DNA of 64,000 bases from Hymenobacter sp. 5317J-9 (lineage in GTDB: Bacteria > Bacteroidota > Bacteroidia > Cytophagales > Hymenobacteraceae): NCBI RefSeq assembly GCF_022921075.1, contig NZ_CP095050.1, positions 3,472,001 through 3,536,000 of the forward strand, written 5' to 3'. Below are positions 16,062-25,077 of the stretch, in pieces; the stretch's first letter is position 1; the number at the start of each line of letters is the position of its first letter. Made by a program: the position numbers and the translations under genes. The notes beneath the pieces were generated by a model. It searched no databases. It was not told where the DNA came from and was given only the letters and a program-made list of their open reading frames with translations.

Positions 16062-16820
16062 TTAGTTGAGCCCCAGCAGGCCGGTGATTTGCACGGCCAG
16101 TAGGTCGAGCAGGAAAATGACCAGCGAAGCCACCACCACGGCCGAGTTGGCGGCCTGGCCCACGCCCTCAGTGCCCTTGTCGGAGAAATAGCCCTTGTAG
16201 CAGCCGATGAGGCCCACGGCAAAGCCAAAAAAGAACGTTTTGAGAAAGGCCGGCAGCACGTCGCCGAAGGTGAGCCCGCCCAGCACGTTGTTCACGAACA
16301 GGGCCGGCGTGGTAGTGCCTTTCAGGTTGATGCCCAGGTAGGAGGCGTAGAGGGCAATGGCATCGGCCAGCACCGTGAGCACGGGCAGCATGAGCGTGGT
16401 GGCCAGCACCCGCGTCACCACCAGGTACTTGAAGGGGTTGGTGCCCGACACTTCCATGGCGTCAATCTGCTCGGTCACGCGCATCGAGCCCAGCTCGGCC
16501 CCAATGCTGGACCCGATTTTGCCGGCAAAAATCAGGGCCGTGATGATGGGCCCCATCTCACGGATGATGGTGAGCCCCACCATCACCGGAATCCACGACT
16601 CGGCCCCGAACTGCGCCATGGTGGGCCGGCTTTGCAGCGTGAGCACCACGCCCATGATGAAGCCCGTGATGCCCACCATGGGCAAGGACTGGTAGCCCAC
16701 CACGTAGCACTGGTGCAGCAGCTCGGCCACCTCATACCGCGGCCGAAACCCTTCGCGGAAAAAGCGCCCGGCAAAGCTGGCAATGGCGCCGGTTTCGGCG
16801 AGTAGGGCGTGGGCAGGCAT
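16062..16820 (-). CDS. mlaE: MlaE-family ABC lipid transport permease
   Basis: 252 residues with five or six membrane helices and the MlaE signature region (GAELGSMRVTEQIDAMEVSG, TNPFKYLVVTRVLATTLMLP). It forms the membrane part of the MCE lipid transporter with MlaF and MlaD. The start lies only 14 bp after the stop of ppsA, so the gene is probably transcribed together with PEP synthase from the promoter at 19264-19330. I see no reason in the sequence for pairing gluconeogenesis with lipid transport other than shared regulation. Confidence 0.93.
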   Translation of the reverse strand: MPAHALLAETGAIASFAGRFFREGFRPRYEVAELLHQCYVVGYQSLPMVGITGFIMGVVLTLQSRPTMAQFGAESWIPVMVGLTIIREMGPIITALIFAGKIGSSIGAELGSMRVTEQIDAMEVSGTNPFKYLVVTRVLATTLMLPVLTVLADAIALYASYLGINLKGTTTPALFVNNVLGGLTFGDVLPAFLKTFFFGFAVGLIGCYKGYFSDKGTEGVGQAANSAVVVASLVIFLLDLLAVQITGLLGLN

Positions 16821-16834
16821 GACGGTCCTGTGGC

Positions 16835-19231
16835 TCAGTGCACCGCCACTTCCTCGGCCTGCACCATGTTGGCCATGCCCCGGAGCAGGGCGTCGGGCGT
16901 GAAGGAAATGCTGTCGATGCCGTGCTCGACCAGGAAGCGGGCCATTTCCGGGTGGTCGCTCGGGGCTTGGCCGCAGAGGCCGATGGGCCGGCCGTGGGCC
17001 TTAGCCGCCCCGATAACCTGGGCCAGCAGCCGCAGCACGGCCTCGTTGCGCTCGTCGAACAAGGGGCTCACGATGGCCGAGTCGCGGTCGAGGCCCAGGG
17101 TGAGCTGGGTGAGGTCGTTGGAGCCGATGGAGAAGCCGTCGAACACCTGCGCAAACTCCTCGGCCAGGATGACGTTGCTCGGAATTTCGGCCATCACGTA
17201 CACTTCCAGGCCGTCGTCGCCCTGCTTCAGGCCGAAGTCGGCCATGAGGTCGAGCACCTGCCGGCCCTCGGCCACGGTGCGGCAGAAGGGCACCATCACC
17301 TTCACGTTGGCGAGGCCCATGTCGTGGCGCACGCGCTTCAGGGCCTCGCACTCCAGCCGGAAGCCTTCGCGGTACTGCGGGCTGTAGTAGCGGCTGGCAC
17401 CCCGGAAGCCCAGCATGGGGTTTTCCTCTTCGGGCTCAAACTGCCGCCCGCCCAGCAGGTTGGCGTACTCGTTGGTTTTGAAGTCGCTCAGGCGCACGAT
17501 GACTTCGCGCGGGTAGAAGGCCGCCGCCACGAAGCCCAACGCCTCGGCCAGCTTTTCAATAAAATACTCGGGCTTGCTGGGGTACTGCTCGGTGAGGGCC
17601 GTGATTTCGGCGCGGGCCCGCGGGTCGGTGAGCTGGTCGAAGGCCACCAGGGCCATGGGGTGAATGCGAATGGCATTGTTGATGATGAACTCCATGCGCA
17701 GCAGGCCCACGCCCTGGCTGGGGTAGCGGGCCAGCGCCAGCGCCCGGTCGGGGTCGGCGAGGATGAGCAGGGGCTTGGTGTGGGGCCGGGCCAGGTGCTC
17801 CAGGTCCACTTCGGTTTGCTCAAAAGCCAGCTCGCCGTCGAACACCTGCCCCTCGTCGCCTTCGGCGCAGGACACGGTGATGCGCTGCCCGTCCCGGATT
17901 TTCAGGGTGGCGTCCAGCGTGCCCACCACGGCCGACAGGCCCAGCTCGCGCGCCACAATGGCCGCGTGGCTGGTGCGCCCGCCCTGGTTCGTGACGATGA
18001 CGGAAGCCTTTTTCAGCACGGCGTTCCAATCGGGGCTGGTGCTGTTGGTCACGAGAATGTCGCCGGGCTGCAGGCGGTGGCCGTCGGCCGGCGAGTCGAT
18101 GAGGCGGGCCGTGCCGGTGGCAATCTGGCTGCCCACGGCCTTGCCGGTGGCCAGCACTGGGCCGCGCGCCAGCAGGCGGTACTCGTGCAGGCGCAGCGCC
18201 CGGCGGCCGTGGTGCACGGTTTCCGGACGGGCCTGCACGATGTACAGCTCGCTGTTGAGGCCGTCTTTGGCCCATTCAATGTCCATGGGCAGGCCGTAGT
18301 GCGCTTCTATCTGCAGGCACCAGCGGCCCAGCTGCTCCACCTCGGCATCGCTGAGCACGAACTCGGCCCGGCGCTCGGCGGGCGTGTCGGTGTTGCGAAT
18401 GCCCGCCGGGCCGGCGTCGGGGCCGGTGGCGTAGCGCATGGTGAGGGCCTTGCTGCCCAGCTGCTTGCGCACCAGCGCCCGCTGCCCCGCCCGCAGCGCG
18501 GGCTTGAAAAGGTAAAACTCGTCGGGGTTCACGGCGCCCTGCACCACGTTTTCGCCCAGGCCCCAGCTGCCGGTGAGGTAGAGCAGGTTTTCGTGGCCGG
18601 TTTCGGGCTCGATGGTGAAGGCCACGCCAGCCGCGGCCAAATCGGAGCGCACCATGGTTTGCACGCCCACCGAAAGGGCCACTTTCAGGTGCTCGAAGCC
18701 GTTCTGCACCCGATACTTGATGGCCCGGTCGTTGAACAGCGAAAGGAAACACTTATGGCAAGCCTCCAGCACGCCGGCCCCGCTACGCACGTCCAGAAAA
18801 GAGTCGTGCTGGCCCGCAAAGCTGGCCGTGGGCAGGTCTTCGGCCGTGGCGCTGCTGCGCACCGCCACCTGAATCTCGTGCTCGTAGCCGGCGCGCAGCT
18901 CGTGGTAGGCCTCCGTGATGGCCGTGGCCACCGGGGCGGGCAGCGTGGCCGCGCGCACCAGCGCCCGGGCCCGGGCCCCTACTTCGGCCAGGTTGCTGAA
19001 TTCCCGGGTATCGAGGCCGGCCAGCAGGGCCGTGAGGGGCTCGCGCAGGCGGTTTTCGTCTAGAAACAGGTTGTAGGCTTCGGCCGTGGTGGCAAAGCCG
19101 TTCGGCACGTTGATGCCCTGGCCGTTGAGGCGGTTGAACATCTCGCCCAGGGAGGCATTCTTGCCGCCCACCTGCGCCACTTGGTCGGTGGTGATGTCTC
19201 GGAAAAACAGGGTGAACGGAGCAGTTGCCAT
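16835..19231 (-). CDS. ppsA: Phosphoenolpyruvate synthase
   Basis: 798 residues in the usual order: N-terminal ATP-binding domain (GGKNASLGEMFNRL), swivelling phosphohistidine domain (GGRTSHAAIVAREL, H422), and C-terminal PEP/pyruvate barrel (MLGFRGASRYYSP, FSIGSNDLTQLTLGLDRDS, GLCGQAPSDHP with the catalytic Cys). It converts pyruvate plus ATP to PEP, AMP and phosphate. ATG 19231 (MATAPFTLFF) is chosen over an in-frame start at 19294, which lies above the promoter -7 box. It begins a probable ppsA-mlaE-mlaF-mlaD operon. Control by an Fnr-type site fits PEP synthases of other oxygen-limitation regulons. Confidence 0.95.
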   Translation of the reverse strand: MATAPFTLFFRDITTDQVAQVGGKNASLGEMFNRLNGQGINVPNGFATTAEAYNLFLDENRLREPLTALLAGLDTREFSNLAEVGARARALVRAATLPAPVATAITEAYHELRAGYEHEIQVAVRSSATAEDLPTASFAGQHDSFLDVRSGAGVLEACHKCFLSLFNDRAIKYRVQNGFEHLKVALSVGVQTMVRSDLAAAGVAFTIEPETGHENLLYLTGSWGLGENVVQGAVNPDEFYLFKPALRAGQRALVRKQLGSKALTMRYATGPDAGPAGIRNTDTPAERRAEFVLSDAEVEQLGRWCLQIEAHYGLPMDIEWAKDGLNSELYIVQARPETVHHGRRALRLHEYRLLARGPVLATGKAVGSQIATGTARLIDSPADGHRLQPGDILVTNSTSPDWNAVLKKASVIVTNQGGRTSHAAIVARELGLSAVVGTLDATLKIRDGQRITVSCAEGDEGQVFDGELAFEQTEVDLEHLARPHTKPLLILADPDRALALARYPSQGVGLLRMEFIINNAIRIHPMALVAFDQLTDPRARAEITALTEQYPSKPEYFIEKLAEALGFVAAAFYPREVIVRLSDFKTNEYANLLGGRQFEPEEENPMLGFRGASRYYSPQYREGFRLECEALKRVRHDMGLANVKVMVPFCRTVAEGRQVLDLMADFGLKQGDDGLEVYVMAEIPSNVILAEEFAQVFDGFSIGSNDLTQLTLGLDRDSAIVSPLFDERNEAVLRLLAQVIGAAKAHGRPIGLCGQAPSDHPEMARFLVEHGIDSISFTPDALLRGMANMVQAEEVAVH

Positions 19232-19263
19232 GGCGCGGGAAGGGGTTAGAAATGAGGGGTAAG

Positions 19264-19330
19264 CAAAGCTAGAATCCTGCCCCGGGGCCGGCACTGCGCG
19301 CGCTCACCCCAACGACTGATAGAAATCAGG
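19264..19330 (-). promoter_or_regulatory. Tandem Crp/Fnr-type promoter of ppsA
   Basis: Read on the minus strand, the distal site CCTGATTTCTATCAGT (19330-19315, centre 19322.5) is followed 22 bp on by a degenerate site GGTGAGCGCGCGCAGT (centre 19300.5) and 33 bp further by a perfect -7 box TAGCTTTG (19271-19264). A start near 19259 leaves ~28 nt to ATG 19231. Confidence 0.75.
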
Positions 19331-19380
19331 GCGACCTCCGGACAGCTGAAAAGCTGGCTGCCAGCACGCTGCGGGATGCC

Positions 19381-21870
19381 CTATCCTTTCTTCAGCAGCT
19401 TGTACACTTCCAGGGCGCCGGCGCCCAACAGCGCGGCCAGGGCGCAGCCGCCCAGCTCGGCGGCTGGCACGGGCGCGAAGCCGAACAGTGCCCGCGCGGC
19501 CGGCACCCACAAGCTCACCAGCAACAGGGCCAGCGCCAGGGCCAGCATCAGCCAGAGCAGGCGGTTGGGCACCGCCAGCGTGCGCCACAGCGGCTGCGAA
19601 AACGAGCGGTTCACCAGCGTGAGCACCAGGTTGCTCAGCACCAGCGTGGCAAACACCAGCGTGCGCACTTCGGCCACCGGCCGCCCCGCCCGCATGGCCG
19701 CGTAGTACACGCCCAGCACCGCCGCGGCAATGCCCAGCCCCTGCAGCAAGCTGCGCCCCAGCGCCCAGCCGCCCAGAAACGCGTCCTCCGGCGCCCGGGG
19801 CGGGGCGTGCATCTGCCCGGCCTCGGCCGGCTCGTTCTCGAAGGCAATGGAGCAGGTGGGGCCCATCACCAACTCCAGAAAAATGACGTGCACCGGGCCC
19901 AGCAGGTTAGCCAGCGGCCAGCCGGCCAGCAGCGGCACCGCCACCGTGGCCACAATGGGCAGGTGAATGGCCACGATGTAGGAAATGGCCTTTTGCAGGT
20001 TCTGGTAGATGCGGCGGCCCTGCGCCACGGCCGTCACCATGCCACTCAGGTCGTCGTCCACCAGCACCAGGGAGGCGGCCTGCCGGGCCACCTCGCTGCC
20101 GCGCCGGCCCATGGCCACCCCAATGTGGGCGGCCTTGAGGGCGGGGCCGTCGTTCACGCCGTCGCCGGTCATGGCCACCACTTCACCGTTGGCTTTCAGG
20201 GCGTTCACCACGCGCAGCTTGGCCTCCGGAAACATGCGCGCAAACACGGCCGTGCCGCCCACGCGCTGGCGCAGCGCGGCCTCGTCGAGGGCCAGCACTT
20301 CGGCACCAGTCAGCAGGGCATCGGCGCCGGGCAGGCCCACCTGGCGGGCAATGGCCTGGGCCGTGGCCGGGAAGTCGCCGGTTATCATCTTCACCTGAAT
20401 GCCGGCCTGCCCGAAGGCCCGCAGCACGGCCGCCGCGTTTTCCTTGGGCGGGTTTTCGAGCGCCACCAAGCCCAGAAACTCCCAGTCGAAGTCGTCCTGG
20501 CTGGCCGGAAAATCCCCCTTCGGGGCCTCGGCCTGCGCCACGCCCAGCACCCGCAGCCCCTGTTCCGAGAGTTGCCGGGCCACGGCGCGCACTTGCTCAG
20601 CCTGCCCGGCATCCAGCCCTCGGCACACAGCCAGTACTTGCTCCACGGCGCCCTTGGCGGCCACGACCGGCGGGCCGGCGGGGCGGCGCCGCACGTGCGT
20701 CATCATGGGCGGGGTGCCGGCCAGCGGGTACTCGTGCACCAGCGGAAAATCAGCCGCGTTCAATCCGGGCGCAGTAGCGGCCCAGGCTTCCACAATGGCT
20801 TTTTCCATGGGGTCGAAGGGGGCGGTTTCGCTGGCCCAGCGGGCGTAGGCCAGCACGGCCGCGGCGGTGGTCGACAAGGCCGCGGGCAGGGGCAGCAGCT
20901 CGCCGGTGGCCCCGTCGAAGAGGCTGGCCACGCGCATGCCCGCCTGGGTGATGGTGCCGGTTTTGTCCACGCAAATCACCGAGGCCGAGCCCAGGCTTTC
21001 CACGGTTTGGGGCTGCTTGGTGAGCACGCCGGCCCGGCTCAAGCGGGCCGCGCCCAAGGCCATGAAGCTGCTGAAGGCCACTGGAATTTCCTCCGGCAGC
21101 AAGGACATGGCCAGCGTGAGGCCGAAGAGCAGGGCCGTGGCCCAGTCGCCGGTGCGGGCGTAGTTCACGCCCCACACCACGGCAAAGGCGCCCAGCCCCG
21201 CCCAGGCCATGCGCCGCACAAAATGGCTCACCTGGAGCTGCAGAGGTGTTTTTTCAGTAGCAATGGCGTGCAGGCTCCCGCCGATGCGGCCCAGCTCGGT
21301 GCCGGCGCCCACGGCCGTGAGGGTGAGCCAGGCGCTGCCCGATACGGCGCTGGTGCCGGCGTACACGGCGTCGGCCGGGGCTTTGGCCACCGGCACGGCC
21401 TCGCCGGTCAGGATGGCCTCGTCCACGGCAAAGTCGTTGGCGCTGTCCACGCGGCCGTCGGCCGGAATGCGCTCGCCTTCTTCCACCAGCACGGCATCGC
21501 CCACCACCAGGTCGGCGGCGGGCACGGCCCGGAGCTCGCCGCTGCGCCACACCTGGGCGCGGGGCTGGGTGAGCTCGCGCAGGGCCTGCAGGGCTTGATT
21601 ACTGCGCACGCTTTGGTAGAGCGAGATGCCCGCCACGGCCAGCAGAGCCACCACCAGCGTCACGCCCTCGGCGGTGTGGCCCAGGCCAAAATACAGCCCA
21701 CACGCCACCAGCAGCAGCAAAAACATGGGCTCGGTAACCACCTCCCGCGCCGTGGCCCGCCACCCGGAGGAATCTTCGGCGGCCACGACATTGCGGCCGT
21801 GCGCCGCCCGCGAGCGGGCCACGTCCGCATCGGGCAGGCCTCTTTCAACCGCCAAGGCTGGTTCCATCAT
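19381..21870 (-). CDS. P-type cation-transporting ATPase (P2 type, Ca2+/H+-like)
   Basis: 829 residues. The actuator motif is AILTGEAVPV, the phosphorylation motif VICVDKTGTITQ, and the hinge MTGDGVNDGPALKAAHIGVAMG. Helix M4 reads LAMSLLPEEIPVA, close to the PEEIP of Ca2+/Mn2+ P2 pumps. The N-terminal cation-ATPase domain is short (LPDADVARSRAAHGRNVV). The ion cannot be fixed from sequence. Last gene of the 25-kb operon, 52 bp after a Usp gene. An in-frame start at 21903 is possible; two adjacent ATGs at 21870/21867 fit better. Cation ATPases also sit next to Usp genes in other hypoxia regulons. Confidence 0.9.
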   Translation of the reverse strand: MMEPALAVERGLPDADVARSRAAHGRNVVAAEDSSGWRATAREVVTEPMFLLLLVACGLYFGLGHTAEGVTLVVALLAVAGISLYQSVRSNQALQALRELTQPRAQVWRSGELRAVPAADLVVGDAVLVEEGERIPADGRVDSANDFAVDEAILTGEAVPVAKAPADAVYAGTSAVSGSAWLTLTAVGAGTELGRIGGSLHAIATEKTPLQLQVSHFVRRMAWAGLGAFAVVWGVNYARTGDWATALLFGLTLAMSLLPEEIPVAFSSFMALGAARLSRAGVLTKQPQTVESLGSASVICVDKTGTITQAGMRVASLFDGATGELLPLPAALSTTAAAVLAYARWASETAPFDPMEKAIVEAWAATAPGLNAADFPLVHEYPLAGTPPMMTHVRRRPAGPPVVAAKGAVEQVLAVCRGLDAGQAEQVRAVARQLSEQGLRVLGVAQAEAPKGDFPASQDDFDWEFLGLVALENPPKENAAAVLRAFGQAGIQVKMITGDFPATAQAIARQVGLPGADALLTGAEVLALDEAALRQRVGGTAVFARMFPEAKLRVVNALKANGEVVAMTGDGVNDGPALKAAHIGVAMGRRGSEVARQAASLVLVDDDLSGMVTAVAQGRRIYQNLQKAISYIVAIHLPIVATVAVPLLAGWPLANLLGPVHVIFLELVMGPTCSIAFENEPAEAGQMHAPPRAPEDAFLGGWALGRSLLQGLGIAAAVLGVYYAAMRAGRPVAEVRTLVFATLVLSNLVLTLVNRSFSQPLWRTLAVPNRLLWLMLALALALLLVSLWVPAARALFGFAPVPAAELGGCALAALLGAGALEVYKLLKKG

Positions 21871-21922
21871 GATAAGGGTTGAATGAGGCAATTTGGTCAA
21901 CATTCCTAGGAGCCCGACGGCG

Positions 21923-22810
21923 CTACTGCTGCGCCGCCACCGTCAGCTCACTGGCCGTGGGGCGGGGCCGCGACGAAGCCGTGGGCAGCACCAGCACGGG
22001 CACGGGGCTTTGCTCCAGCAGCCGGGCCGTCACGCTGCGGTGGAACAGGTCGCTCATAAAGCTGCGCTGCCGGGCCATGACGACCACCGCGTCGGCGGCC
22101 GTGTCCTGGGTGGCCGTGAGCACGCCGTCGGCGTAGTCGCCGCTGCGGTAGCCGCGCAGCTCGGGGGCGCTGAACTCAACCAGGCCGCTGGCGCGCACGG
22201 CCTGGAGGGCGGCCGCGCAACCGTCGTCGTCCTCCACGCCGTCGGACACGTGGCCCACCACCACGCTGGTGGCCAGCAGCGCCAGCGCCGGGCGCAGCGC
22301 CTGCGCCGGCCCCGACAGCTCGAAGGGCTCGCGGTCGGCCGCCACCAAGAAGCGGTGGGGCGCCTGCTCGGTCGGGGCCGTGGCCGGCACGGCCAGCACC
22401 GGAAACTGGCCGGCCCGCAGCAGCTCGGCGCACAGGGCGGCGGTGCCGGCAAAGTCGGGGTGGTCTTCGTCGGGCTGGCCCAGCACAAACAGCGCCGGGT
22501 GGTAGCGGGCGGCCAGCTCGCGGGCCACGTCGGGCAGCAGGTCGGTGGCCATTTCCACGGTGGCGGGCACGCGCAGGGCCTGGGCCAGCTGCTGCAGGGC
22601 GGCGGCCGTGTCGGTCTGGCCTTCCAGCTCCTGGCGGTGGTACTCGCGGCCCACGGCCCCCACCAGCTCGTAGGGGTCGACCAGCGAAACACGATTGACG
22701 TGGAGCAGCACCACGCGTCCGTGCACGGCCTGGGCCAGGATTTCGGCGTAGCGGATGGCGTGGCGGGCGGGCTCGTAGAACCCCGAGAAAACGATGAGCG
22801 TGAGGGCCAT
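21923..22810 (-). CDS. Universal stress protein, two-domain (third of the operon)
   Basis: 295 residues. The start MALTLIVFSGFYEPARHAIRYAE is chosen over a longer open frame to 23011 that only overlaps the neighbouring usp. Two Usp halves are visible: LFVLGQPDEDHPDFAGTAA with FPVLAVPAT, then ADAVVVMARQRSFMSDLFHR with SPVPVLVLPT. The C-terminal block LFHRSVTARLLEQSPVPVLV is shared with the Usp proteins at 23767 and 34632, showing recent paralogy. Ligand and partner are unknown. Confidence 0.85.
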   Translation of the reverse strand: MALTLIVFSGFYEPARHAIRYAEILAQAVHGRVVLLHVNRVSLVDPYELVGAVGREYHRQELEGQTDTAAALQQLAQALRVPATVEMATDLLPDVARELAARYHPALFVLGQPDEDHPDFAGTAALCAELLRAGQFPVLAVPATAPTEQAPHRFLVAADREPFELSGPAQALRPALALLATSVVVGHVSDGVEDDDGCAAALQAVRASGLVEFSAPELRGYRSGDYADGVLTATQDTAADAVVVMARQRSFMSDLFHRSVTARLLEQSPVPVLVLPTASSRPRPTASELTVAAQQ

Positions 22811-22860
22811 GGCGATGAAAGATTTACGTCTTGATAAGTGGAAGGCAATTGCCGGGCGGC

Positions 22861-23721
22861 TCAGGGCCGCAGGGGCGCCGGGCTGGGCGTGGGCTGCGTG
22901 GCTGCCAGCAGCAGCACGGGCACGGGGGTGCGGCGCAGCACCTGGTCGATGACGCTGCCGCTGAACAGCTTGTGCAGCAGGCCATGGCCAATATCGAGCA
23001 AGGCCAGCCAATCGGCTTCCAGGTCGGCCACGGCGTGCAGCAGGCCGGGCGCGGGCTCCTCTCCCACCACTTTGTGCAGGCCGCAGCCGGGCATGGTGGC
23101 CATCAGGCCGCAGGTTTGGGCCGCGTGCAGGCCCGCCCAGCCGCGAATGCTTTCATCGCGCGTCAGCACGGTCACGGCCACCGCGTCGGGGGCCAGGGCG
23201 TCGAGCAGCGGGGCCACGGCCCGTGCCTGTGGCACCAGCACAAACGGCCGGTCTTCCACGGCCAGGGCCAGGCGCCGCGGCAGGCGCAGGGCCGCGTCGG
23301 GCAGGTGCTCGGGCACCAGCAGCAGCGGGTAGCCGGTTTGGTGGGCCAGGGGCTGGGCGCGGTTGCTGAGCCACTCGCTGAGCCAGTTGGAAGCGGCCGT
23401 GAGGCCGGCCACCACCAGCACGGGGCGGTACTTGGCCAGGGCTTCTTCGATGGCGCCGGGCCAGTCGGCTTCCAGCACTTCGGCCGTGGCGGGTACGGGC
23501 AGCGCGCGGGCCACCTGCTGCAGGCTGCGGGTGGTATCGGGCACGTACTCGGTGTCCAGCACGGGCAGCACCTGGCCGTACTCGGTGGCGATGGGCAGCG
23601 GCAAAAACACGTGCACCAGGTGCAGTTCGGCGTCGATGGCCGCGGCCAGCACGGCAGCGTAGACGCGGGCGCGCTCGGCGGCCCGCGAAAAATCGGTCAG
23701 CACAACCAGATTGGGTTTCAT
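22861..23721 (-). CDS. Universal stress protein, two-domain (second of the operon)
   Basis: 286 residues beginning MKPNLVVLTDFSRAAERARVY, a Usp start. Each half ends in a hydrophobic strand (YPLLLVPEHL; TPVPVLLLAATQ). It keeps the block LLHKLFSGSVIDQVLRRTPV in place of the LFHRSVTA block of its neighbours and is the most divergent of the three. It lies 45 bp after the upstream usp and 50 bp before the next. It is probably a cytoplasmic stress or nucleotide-binding protein. Confidence 0.85.
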   Translation of the reverse strand: MKPNLVVLTDFSRAAERARVYAAVLAAAIDAELHLVHVFLPLPIATEYGQVLPVLDTEYVPDTTRSLQQVARALPVPATAEVLEADWPGAIEEALAKYRPVLVVAGLTAASNWLSEWLSNRAQPLAHQTGYPLLLVPEHLPDAALRLPRRLALAVEDRPFVLVPQARAVAPLLDALAPDAVAVTVLTRDESIRGWAGLHAAQTCGLMATMPGCGLHKVVGEEPAPGLLHAVADLEADWLALLDIGHGLLHKLFSGSVIDQVLRRTPVPVLLLAATQPTPSPAPLRP

Positions 23722-23766
23722 GGCTCAGCAGCTTTGGAGGTTGAGTAAAACAGTTGGCGCGGTCCG

Positions 23767-24591
23767 CTAGTCCTGGGCCGGCAGCAGCAGCACCGGAATG
23801 GGGCTTTCCTGCAGCAGCTGGGCTGTTACGCTGCGATGGAACAGGCTGCCCAGCAGGCTGTGGCGCCGGGCCACCACCACCAGCAGGTCGGCCTCCTGGC
23901 GGGCGGCTTCTTCGAGCACGCCCCCGGCAATGCGCTGGCGGCTAAGCTCGTGCAGGCGGCTCAGTTCGGGGCCCTCGTCCACCAATTCGTTTTGCCGGAT
24001 GCTGCGCAGCAGGTCGGCGGCGTCGGGGCGGCCGTGCTCATCATCGGTGATGTGCACCACGTCGAGGGTGCCTTCGTTGGCCTGCAGCAGGCGCTGCACC
24101 ACCCGCTGGTTGTGGCACAGGTTGAAGGGCTCGCCGTCGACGGCCAGCAGCAGGCGGCGGGGCGGAAAGGCATCCCAGCCCACGGTGGGCACCACCAGCA
24201 CCGGAAACTGCGCCTGGCGCAGCAGGTCCATGGCCGTGCTCACGATGATTTCCTGCGGGGCATGGGCCAGGCCCGGGCGGCCCAGCACCAGCAGCAGCGG
24301 CTGGTGGCGGCGCACCACCTCCTGCACGGCCTCGGGCAGGTAGTCGTCCGAAATATCAACTTCGGCCGGCACGGGCTGCGCCGAGGCCAGGGTTTCGAGG
24401 GCCCGGCGAGTGCGCTGCTCGCCCTCAGGGGTGTGGCCGGCGTGGTATTCGGCCGGCGCCAGCAGGCCGTCGTGGCGCACGTGCAGCAGCACCAGGTGGG
24501 CATTTAGCGGCAGGGCCAGCCCGGCGGCGTAGGAAAGTGCGCGGTTGGAAACGGCAAAAAAATCGGTGAGGACAACTAAAGACGGACTCAT
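23767..24591 (-). CDS. Universal stress protein, two-domain (first of the operon)
   Basis: 274 residues starting MSPSLVVLTDFFAVSNRALS. Motifs LLLVLGRPGLAHAPQEIIVS and FPVLVVPTVG occur in the first half, and LLVVVARRHSLLGSLFHRSV in the second. Its ATG overlaps the stop of the 81-residue frame upstream (ATGA), implying translational coupling. It is closely related to the Usp at 34632, which shares the TDFF, LGRP and HHSVTAQ/HRSVTAQ blocks. Confidence 0.87.
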   Translation of the reverse strand: MSPSLVVLTDFFAVSNRALSYAAGLALPLNAHLVLLHVRHDGLLAPAEYHAGHTPEGEQRTRRALETLASAQPVPAEVDISDDYLPEAVQEVVRRHQPLLLVLGRPGLAHAPQEIIVSTAMDLLRQAQFPVLVVPTVGWDAFPPRRLLLAVDGEPFNLCHNQRVVQRLLQANEGTLDVVHITDDEHGRPDAADLLRSIRQNELVDEGPELSRLHELSRQRIAGGVLEEAARQEADLLVVVARRHSLLGSLFHRSVTAQLLQESPIPVLLLPAQD

Positions 24592-24833
24592 GGCCAGAAG
24601 GGCAAAAGGTGGGTTAATGCGAAAAGCGAATGGCCGGAGCCGGCACTACCAGCGCCGGGGGCCACTGCGGGCCGCGGGGCCGGCAGCGGCGGGTACTGGT
24701 CGCCCCAGTCGTCGAGCGCCATGGCGGCATCGGCTTCGAGGGCGCGCAGCTGCGTGGCGGGGCTCACGGGCAGGGTCGGGCCGCCGGGCGCATCGGCCGA
24801 AGGCGCCGCGAAGGGCAGCAAGTGGAAGGACAT
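24588..24833 (-). CDS. Small protein of unknown function, translationally coupled to usp
   Basis: 81 residues: a hydrophobic start MSFHLLPFAAPSAD, the stretch TQLRALEADAAMALDDWGDQ, then a proline/alanine/glycine-rich tail. No family is recognised. The stop TGA shares bases with the ATG of the downstream usp, and the frame lies inside an operon with a strong upstream promoter, which argues that it is real. It may act as a coupling leader or a small partner of the Usp proteins. Confidence 0.55.
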   Translation of the reverse strand: MSFHLLPFAAPSADAPGGPTLPVSPATQLRALEADAAMALDDWGDQYPPLPAPRPAVAPGAGSAGSGHSLFALTHLLPFWP

Positions 24834-24921
24834 AGCCCGGAAAATGAAAGGTGGAGCCCGCCGCGCAAGCCCGCGCGGCCAGGCAAAGGGGCCCGGCGCA
24901 GGCAGTTGCCGGGCGCGGCCG

Positions 24922-25023
24922 CTAGCGGGCCGCCGGGCCCTGGGAGCGGCCGTGGTAATAGGCGCTGGTGAGGGCCAGCACCGCCAGCAGCAGCACCGAA
25001 AACATGAGGGAGGGCGTAATCAT
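24922..25023 (-). CDS. 33-residue single-helix membrane peptide, first gene of the Usp operon
   Basis: The frame MITPSLMFSVLLLAVLALTS then AYYHGRSQGPAAR is one hydrophobic helix with a short basic tail. It starts ~50 nt below the predicted transcription start near 25073 and is the first open frame of the operon. Small single-helix proteins of this kind often modulate membrane pumps; the operon ends in a P-type ATPase. This is inference from position; no homologue can be named. Confidence 0.5.
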   Translation of the reverse strand: MITPSLMFSVLLLAVLALTSAYYHGRSQGPAAR

Positions 25024-25077
25024 GACCGGGAGGAAAGGGCCCTGGGCCAAAGCCCCGGGCAGGTGAAGAGAACACCT

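Noticed and set aside
16838..19063. A 741-residue open frame on the plus strand opposite ppsA
   Set aside because: It mirrors the PEP synthase gene; high third-position GC removes stops on the antisense strand. The translation is His/Gly/Ala/Gln-rich without motifs. Similar mirrors at 1301-2422, 19807-21882 and 26623-28608 were rejected for the same reason.
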